From contig JBKJPX010000010.1 of NCBI GenBank assembly GCA_046594215.1, positions 1 through 64,000 on the forward strand: 64,000 nt of DNA, written 5' to 3'. The notes beneath the pieces are model-generated. The model was not told the DNA's origin, searched no databases, and saw nothing but the letters and a program-made list of their open reading frames with translations. The DNA is from Panacagrimonas sp046594215 (GTDB lineage: Bacteria; Pseudomonadota; Gammaproteobacteria; Nevskiales; Nevskiaceae). A program made the position numbers and the translations under genes. The first letter of the stretch is position 1, and each line of letters begins with the position of its first letter. Positions 59,108-64,000 of the stretch are shown here, in pieces.

Positions 59108-59713
59108 TCAGACGATGCGCCGCAGCAGGACGTAGATCGCGCCGCTGCCGCCGTCCTGCGGCCGGGCGGAACAGAACGCGAGCACATCGCGCAGCTTGCG
59201 CAGCCAGCCGTCGAGTTCGCGCTTGAGCACGGGGCCGCTGTTGGGCGAGCCGTGGCCCTTGCCGTGGATGATGCGCACGCAGCGATGGTCGCGGTCGCGG
59301 CACCCGGCGAAGAACACGGCGACCGCCGCGCGCGCCTTGTCGCGGTTCAGGCCGTGCAGGTCGAGCTCCGAGTCCAGGCGAAAGCCGCCGCGGCGCAGCT
59401 GGCGCAGCACGCGGTCCTGCACGCCCGGCGCCTGGTAGCTGAGCGTATCGCCAGATTCGAACCCCTCGGGGTCGGGCCCGGCCAGCAGTTCGGCGATCAC
59501 CGCGGCCTCGTCGGCACGGCTCTGGCGCGGGAGCGGGGCAGGCGCCTGCGGTTTGATCGACACGCGCTCGGTCGGCGTGCGCAGCCGTACGTCGCGCATG
59601 GCGGCGGCGAAGTCGAAGCTGTCGTCGTCGGGCGGAGTCGGCGTCACGGCGCGATCGGAGGTGTCGTCGCCCCATTTTGGAAGAAGTTTTGGTCGCGCGC
59701 GCGTCGTGCTCAC
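59108..59713 (-). CDS. Smr/MutS2-type endonuclease domain protein
   Basis: The 201 residues from the GTG at 59713 begin VSTTRARPKLLPKWGDDTSD. The N-terminal half is variable (FAAAMRDVRLRT, about 35-46). The C-terminal Smr domain has the conserved SELDLHGLNRDKARAAVAVF and VRIIHGKGHGSPNSGPVLK. Smr domains nick or cleave nucleic acid, often RNA at stalled ribosomes or branched DNA. An upstream open frame overlapping surE is ignored. The divergent surE gene starts 65 bp away. Confidence 0.85.
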   Translation of the reverse strand: MSTTRARPKLLPKWGDDTSDRAVTPTPPDDDSFDFAAAMRDVRLRTPTERVSIKPQAPAPLPRQSRADEAAVIAELLAGPDPEGFESGDTLSYQAPGVQDRVLRQLRRGGFRLDSELDLHGLNRDKARAAVAVFFAGCRDRDHRCVRIIHGKGHGSPNSGPVLKRELDGWLRKLRDVLAFCSARPQDGGSGAIYVLLRRIV

Positions 59714-59777
59714 ACCCGATCGCGAAAACGATCGGGCCGGGCCGGATAAACTAGTCGCTTCTCCAGCGGCATCCCTC

Positions 59778-60527
59778 ATGCGCATCCTTCTTTCCAATGA
59801 CGACGGCTGCACCGCGCCCGGGCTGGTCTGCCTGCGCGACCACCTGCGCCTGCACCACGAGGTCACCGTGGTGGCCCCTGACCGCAACCGCAGCGGCGCC
59901 AGCAACTCCCTGACCCTCTCGATGCCGGTGCGCGTGCAGACGCATGCCGACGGTACGCGCTGCGTGGACGGCACGCCCACCGACTGCGTGCACCTGGCGC
60001 TGACGGGGATGATCGACGAGCCCTTCGACATCGTCGTCTCCGGCATCAACTGCGGCGCGAACCTGGGCGACGACACGCTGTACTCGGGCACCGTGGCGGC
60101 GGCCATGGAAGGCCGTTTCCTCGGCTATTCGGCGGTGGCGGTGTCCTGCAACTCGCCTGACCCGCAGCACTACGAGACGGCGGCGCGCGTCGCAGTGCAG
60201 GTCGTCGAACGCCTGCGCCTCGACCCGCTCGCGGAGAACGTGATCCTCAACGTGAACGTGCCCGACGTGCCTTATGCGCAGCTCCAGGGATTCGAAGTCA
60301 CGCGCCTGGGCAACCGGCATCGCGCCGACAATGTGATCCCGGCCCAGGATCCGCGGGGTCGCCCGATCTGGTGGATCGGCGCCTCGGGCGCTGGCGGCGA
60401 CGCCGGTCCCGGCACCGACTTCCACGCCGTCGCCCACGACCGCGTGTCGATCACGCCGCTGCTGGTGGACCTGACCCGCCACTCCGCGCTGGAGCGGCTT
60501 TCCGCCTGGGCGCGCAACCTCGCATGA
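59778..60527 (+). CDS. surE: 5'/3'-nucleotidase SurE
   Basis: SurE is a metal-dependent nucleotidase important in stationary phase. The 249 residues from the ATG at 59778 start MRILLSNDDGCTAPGLVCLR with the metal ligands Asp8 and Asp9, then VVAPDRNRSGASNSLTL with the conserved Ser, and VVSGINCGANLGDDTLYSGT. The length is normal. The surE-pcm order with the dedA and nlpD genes is the classical gammaproteobacterial block that usually leads to rpoS. Confidence 0.96.
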   Translation: MRILLSNDDGCTAPGLVCLRDHLRLHHEVTVVAPDRNRSGASNSLTLSMPVRVQTHADGTRCVDGTPTDCVHLALTGMIDEPFDIVVSGINCGANLGDDTLYSGTVAAAMEGRFLGYSAVAVSCNSPDPQHYETAARVAVQVVERLRLDPLAENVILNVNVPDVPYAQLQGFEVTRLGNRHRADNVIPAQDPRGRPIWWIGASGAGGDAGPGTDFHAVAHDRVSITPLLVDLTRHSALERLSAWARNLA

Positions 60528-60627
60528 GCGCCCATCGCCACGGTGGTCGAGGCCGCGACGGAGTGCGGGAGATGGGCGCATGGCTCACGACATCGACTCG
60601 ACTTCTGTCTGAGCCGAGGCGGCACCC

Positions 60628-61302
60628 GTGAGCGAAGCCACCGAACATCACCACAGCCGCGGGCTGGGCATGACCTCGGCGAAGGTGCGGCAGGGCCTGA
60701 TCCAGGAACTGCGCACCCTGGGCATCCGCGACGAGCGTGTGCTCGAGGTGATGACGCGCCTCGAGCGCCACCAGTTCGTGGAAGGCGCACTCCAGAGCGA
60801 GGCGTACAAGAATCGCGCGCTGCCGATCGGCCACGCGCAGACCATCTCGCAGCCTTACATCGTGGCGCTCATGACCGAGGCCGTCATGGGCGGCGAGTCG
60901 CCCAAGCGCATCCTCGAGGTCGGCACCGGCAGCGGCTACCAGACCGCGGTGCTGGCGGCGCTGGTGGAGACGGTGTTCACGGTCGAGCGCATCCGTGCGC
61001 TGACCGAGGCGGCGCGCACGCGGCTGGCGAAGCTCGGCGTCCGCAACGTGCATTTCGGATATGCCGACGGAACGCTGGGCTGGCCGCCGTATGCACCGTA
61101 TGACGGCATCGTGGTCACGGCCGGCGGTGCCGAGATTCCCGCGGCGCTGATCGACCAGCTGGCGCCGGGCGGTCGCCTTGTGATCCCCGTCGGGCCGCCG
61201 GGCGCTCAGTCGCTGCGCATGGTCGAGCGCACGCCGAGCGGCGTGCAGGAGCGCGGCCTTGGCGCGGTCAGCTTCGTGCCGCTGCTGACGGGCAAGATCT
61301 AG
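60628..61302 (+). CDS. pcm: Protein-L-isoaspartate O-methyltransferase
   Basis: Pcm methylates isoaspartyl residues in aged proteins. The 224 residues from the GTG at 60628 contain GLGMTSAKVRQGLIQELRTL, LPIGHAQTISQPYIVALMTE for the substrate site, and the SAM motif ILEVGTGSGYQTAVLAALV. Later come VTAGGAEIPAALIDQLAPGG and LVIPVGPPGAQ. The ATG at 60670 would remove the conserved start region, so the GTG is preferred. Confidence 0.95.
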   Translation: MSEATEHHHSRGLGMTSAKVRQGLIQELRTLGIRDERVLEVMTRLERHQFVEGALQSEAYKNRALPIGHAQTISQPYIVALMTEAVMGGESPKRILEVGTGSGYQTAVLAALVETVFTVERIRALTEAARTRLAKLGVRNVHFGYADGTLGWPPYAPYDGIVVTAGGAEIPAALIDQLAPGGRLVIPVGPPGAQSLRMVERTPSGVQERGLGAVSFVPLLTGKI

Positions 61303-61329
61303 TGTCCTGTTCGTGCGGCCCGGGCTGAC

Positions 61330-61953
61330 ATGGACATCTTCATGCTATGGGTCAAGGACGCGGTCGCGCACCTGGGCTACGGCCAGATCGTGCTCCTGAT
61401 GGCGCTCGAGTCCAGCCTGTTCCCGGTGCCCTCGGAGCTGGTGATGATTCCGGCGGGCTACCGTGCGGCCCAGGGCGAGCTCAATCCCTTCCTCGCTGCG
61501 CTGTCCGGGGGAATGGGTTCGCTGATCGGCGCCTCTGCAAACTACGCGCTGGGGAAATTCGTCGGCAAGGCCTTCCTGCTGCGATACGGGAAGTACTTCC
61601 TGATCAGCCCGAAGACCTTTCGCGACGCCGAGCAGCTGTTCCTGCGCAACGCCAACGCGGCGACCTTCCTGGGCCGTTTCATTCCCGGCATCCGTCACCT
61701 GATCTCGATCCCGCCGGGCATGTTCGGCATGCGGCTGTCCTCGTTCATGCTGCTGACCTGGCTGGGCGCAAGCCTGTGGTGCGGCGTGCTCGTGGCCCTG
61801 GGTTACTTCTTCGGCCAGCCCGTGATCGCGGCGGTCGCCAAGTACACGCACGAGGCCACCCTCCTGGCGTTGGCGGCGCTGGTCGTGTTCGTCGCCTGGT
61901 TCATCTACAAGCATCGCGGCCGGGGCAAGGCCGCGCAGGACCCGTCTTCATGA
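61330..61953 (+). CDS. DedA family membrane protein (YqaA type)
   Basis: DedA proteins are VTT-domain membrane proteins linked to lipid flipping or membrane potential. The 207 residues have about five hydrophobic segments, FPVPSELVMIPAGYRAAQGE with the conserved Glu near the start, NANAATFLGRFIPGIRHLIS with the conserved Arg pair, and PPGMFGMRLSSFMLLTWLGA. The stop overlaps the nlpD-like start (ATGA at 61950). Confidence 0.9.
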   Translation: MDIFMLWVKDAVAHLGYGQIVLLMALESSLFPVPSELVMIPAGYRAAQGELNPFLAALSGGMGSLIGASANYALGKFVGKAFLLRYGKYFLISPKTFRDAEQLFLRNANAATFLGRFIPGIRHLISIPPGMFGMRLSSFMLLTWLGASLWCGVLVALGYFFGQPVIAAVAKYTHEATLLALAALVVFVAWFIYKHRGRGKAAQDPSS

Positions 61954-62981
61954 TGATGACCCGTCGTCCTGCCGGACTTCTCCTGCTGGCCCTGATGCTG
62001 GGCGGCTGCGTGAACCTGTTGAACTGGGGGCCCCCGCCGCAGCGCGAGGTCGCCAACCAGTCGGCGGCGCTGGTCGTTCCCGAGCGGCCGGTCGGTCCGC
62101 AGGAATACATGGTGCGGCCGGGCGACACGATGTATTCGATCGCGTTCCGCAACAGCCTGGACTACCGCGAGCTGGCGAAATGGAACGGCATCGGCACGAC
62201 CTTCCTGATCCACCCCGGCCAGGTGCTGCGGCTGTCGCAGCCGCCGCGGCCGTCGCTGATCGAGGGCGACATCGTCTCGCACCCGGACGACACCATGCCG
62301 GCGCCTGTCACCCGCCCGGTGAGCCTGCCGACCGAAGCGATCGGCATCGCGCCGCCGCCGCTGCCGCCCGCGAAGGGTGGGGGCAGACGTCTGCAACCGG
62401 TCGCGCTTCCCACCGAAACCCTGGGCGTGCCGCCGCCGGCGCTGGGCGACGCGACCTCGGTGACTCCGCCGATCGTCGCCGGCGGCGGTCAGCCGCCCGT
62501 TCCGTCCGCGCCGGCAACCGCTCCGGTTGCGCCGCGGATGCCGGTTGCGGTCGCCGCCCCCGCGCTGCCGCCGCCGCCGCTGACCAGCGAGTCCGGCGGT
62601 CCTTACCGCTGGCAGTGGCCCACGGACGGCGTCGTGGTCCGCGGCTACAACCCACCCGCGGGTTCGAAGGGACTGGATTTCGGCGGCAAGGTCGGCCAGC
62701 CTGTCTACGCCGCCGCGCCGGGCAAGGTCGTCTACAGCGGCTCGGCGCTCAAGGGCTACGGCGAGCTCATCATCATCAAGCACGACGACCTGCGCCTGTC
62801 TGCCTACGGCTACAACCGCACGCGCCTGGTCAGCGAGGGACAGATGGTCCAGGGCGGCCAGGCGATTGCGGAGCTGGGCCTGGGTCCGGAGAACAAGCCG
62901 GTGCTGCACTTCGAGATCCGCGAACGCGGGCAGCCGGTGGACCCGGTGCCCTACCTGCCGGCGAGGACGGCCAGCAACTGA
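61950..62981 (+). CDS. nlpD: NlpD-like LysM/M23 lipoprotein, amidase activator type
   Basis: NlpD switches on the AmiC amidase to split daughter cells. The 343 residues have a lipoprotein signal (LLLLALMLGGC, Cys20), a LysM domain at about 52-95 (YMVRPGDTMYSIAFRNSLDY, FLIHPGQVLRLS), a long Pro/Ala-rich linker, and a C-terminal M23 domain (KGLDFGGKVGQPVYAAAPGK to GPENKPVLHFEIRERGQPVD). The zinc-ligand HxxxD of active peptidases is replaced (KGLDFGG) and HxH is SAYGYN, so it is a non-catalytic activator. The stop is not followed by rpoS in this window. Confidence 0.92.
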   Translation: MMMTRRPAGLLLLALMLGGCVNLLNWGPPPQREVANQSAALVVPERPVGPQEYMVRPGDTMYSIAFRNSLDYRELAKWNGIGTTFLIHPGQVLRLSQPPRPSLIEGDIVSHPDDTMPAPVTRPVSLPTEAIGIAPPPLPPAKGGGRRLQPVALPTETLGVPPPALGDATSVTPPIVAGGGQPPVPSAPATAPVAPRMPVAVAAPALPPPPLTSESGGPYRWQWPTDGVVVRGYNPPAGSKGLDFGGKVGQPVYAAAPGKVVYSGSALKGYGELIIIKHDDLRLSAYGYNRTRLVSEGQMVQGGQAIAELGLGPENKPVLHFEIRERGQPVDPVPYLPARTASN

Positions 62982-63138
62982 TCCGCGGTTCGCCTCCGGC
63001 GGCCAGGACTCCGCCCCGATGGGCGCAGCCCGGCATCGCTATCCGGAAGTCCGTAAATCCGTGAATGTCGGCGGGCTTCATCTGCCCACGCGATGCTGGC
63101 GCGACGCCCGTGGGCAAACGAAAAGCCGTTTGGCCGCG

Positions 63139-63591
63139 TTACGGCTTGCGCAGCATCAGCGCCGAGCGCTTGCAGTGGCCGACCAGCTCGTTGCGCTGGT
63201 TGTAGCAGCGGTGGATGAAGATGACGATGCCGTTGTTGGGGCGGCTCTTCGATTCGCGGATTTCCAGCACTTCGGATTCGGTGCGCAGCGTGTCGCCGTG
63301 GAACACCGGCTTGGGGAAGCGCACCTCGTCCCATCCCAGGTTGCCCACGGTGGTACCGAGCGTGGTGTCCTGCACCGTGACGCCGACCATCAGGCCCAGG
63401 GTGAACGCGCTGTTGACGATGCGCTGGCCGAACTCCGAGTGTTCCTTGCAGTACTCCTCGTCGATGTGCAGCGCGGCGGGGTTGTGCGTGAGCGCGGAGA
63501 AGAAGACGTTGTCCGCCTCCGTGACCGTGCGGCGGACCGAATGGACGAACTTCTGGCCGACGCTGAATTCCTCGAAATAAAGACCTGCCAC
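63139..63591 (-). CDS. MaoC-like hot-dog dehydratase
   Basis: This 150-residue single hot-dog enzyme of the MaoC group acts on acyl-CoA. It has YFEEFSVGQKFVHSVRRTVT, HNPAALHIDEEYCKEHSEFG around the active His, and IVNSAFTLGLMVGVTV. The usual Asp of the DxNPxH motif is His (THNPAALH), resembling the mesaconyl-CoA hydratase branch. The product could be a hydroxyacyl-CoA from a branched or dicarboxylic substrate. No obvious partner gene adjoins it. Confidence 0.82.
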   Translation of the reverse strand: MAGLYFEEFSVGQKFVHSVRRTVTEADNVFFSALTHNPAALHIDEEYCKEHSEFGQRIVNSAFTLGLMVGVTVQDTTLGTTVGNLGWDEVRFPKPVFHGDTLRTESEVLEIRESKSRPNNGIVIFIHRCYNQRNELVGHCKRSALMLRKP

Positions 63592-63733
63592 GCGAACTCT
63601 CCTTGGGGGTGTGAAAGGGGTTCCGGCGGGACGGCGCCCCGCCGAAGGGCCGCATTTTGACCCAAAGGGCCGGGTCCCTCACTTCTGATAGGGGTCCAAT
63701 GATAAGTTTGCGCATCGAACGCGAGATCCGACG

Positions 63734-64000
63734 ATGAACGAAGCTGATCACCTGCGGGCCCCGAAGCGCGAACGCCTTGCCCGCGAGGACGAGGCCCGCG
63801 GTGACGGTGCCGCGCTGGGATTGGTTATTGCGCTCGGCCTGTGCGTGCTCGGCGCAATCTTCTACGTTCACCGCCACCCCTTGGGCGAGGGCGTCGACGG
63901 CGCCACGATGATGAGCGCCAATGGTGAGCCCGTGGCCGCTGGCGAAGCCGGCGAGGACATGAATCCCGTCAATGGGTCGTTCATGGGTACACGCAAGGAA
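63734..64000 (+). CDS. Membrane-anchored hypothetical protein, truncated by the window end
   Basis: From the ATG at 63734 the frame is open to the last base (89 codons so far). The first 25 residues are charged (NEADHLRAPKRERLAREDEA), followed by one membrane helix at about 27-46 (LGLVIALGLCVLGAIFYV) and a polar stretch beginning HRHPLGEGVDG. No domain is recognisable from this part. It is divergent from the MaoC-like gene. Its length and identity depend on sequence beyond the window. Confidence 0.55.
   Translation, partial: MNEADHLRAPKRERLAREDEARGDGAALGLVIALGLCVLGAIFYVHRHPLGEGVDGATMMSANGEPVAAGEAGEDMNPVNGSFMGTRKE

Overview
The window looks like the chromosome of a high-GC gammaproteobacterium. 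The runs kdsA-(ATP-grasp)-eno-ftsB-ispD-ispF and surE-pcm-dedA-nlpD, together with the glyA-nrdR-ribD-ribE-ribBA-ribH-nusB-thiL-pgpA operon and a RIO-type kinase, resemble the Xanthomonadales/Lysobacterales (for example Rhodanobacteraceae). No rRNA or marker protein was compared against a database, so genus and species are not claimed.

Bases 1-3172 are a decayed accessory stretch on the minus strand, directly downstream of the 3' end of a tRNA-Pro(UGG) gene. It holds an intact vsr mismatch endonuclease, a frameshifted DUF5677 gene, a NadS-type antitoxin with an in-frame stop codon preceded by the last 24 codons of its toxin, an unknown gene whose start codon abuts a consensus LexA box inside a larger inverted repeat, and a multiply frameshifted SRAP (YedK-like) gene. 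Frame damage is confined to this part; the other roughly 61 kb reads cleanly.

Bases 3.4-18.8 kb are housekeeping and metabolism: an MHS transporter, acetyl-CoA synthetase, a REP-like hairpin pair, a tiny Lys-rich protein, a RIO kinase, a FecR-plus-SPOR lipoprotein, GST plus aldehyde dehydrogenase with a clear terminator, a lipid-phosphate group (LpxH-like hydrolase, diacylglycerol kinase, metallophosphoesterase, PAP2 phosphatase) and clpB behind a sigma-32-like promoter.

Bases 19-32.5 kb form an exopolysaccharide or surface-glycan locus. The plus strand carries export and chain-length proteins of the epsE/epsF/epsG type. A convergent minus-strand set of nine genes carries a C-methyltransferase, a PIG-L deacetylase, an SDR epimerase/dehydratase, UDP-glucose dehydrogenase, a polysaccharide pyruvyl transferase, a CgeB-like glycosyltransferase, a DUF4910 hydrolase-like protein, a class IV aminotransferase and a glucose-1-phosphate cytidylyltransferase. 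The combination suggests an unusual branched, possibly aminoacylated or deacetylated, sugar and is the best candidate for undescribed biochemistry in the window. A 2-oxoglutarate oxygenase lies just beyond it.

Bases 33.7-46.4 kb carry ychF, pth, rplY, nadA and the long glyA-to-carbonic anhydrase run. In that run the first 149 bp of ribBA are duplicated in tandem, giving ribE, a 49-codon mini-ORF and ribBA joined by two successive ATGA overlaps. Bases 46.4-51.6 kb hold the electron-transfer flavoprotein system (ETF-QO, etfB, etfA), a TIGR03084 protein and an enoyl-CoA hydratase. Bases 51.7-64 kb hold kdsA, a new-looking ATP-grasp gene, eno, ftsB, ispD, an N-terminally extended ispF, a cold-shock/transmembrane/excalibur protein, and the surE-pcm-dedA-nlpD block, ending in a truncated membrane-protein gene at the window edge.
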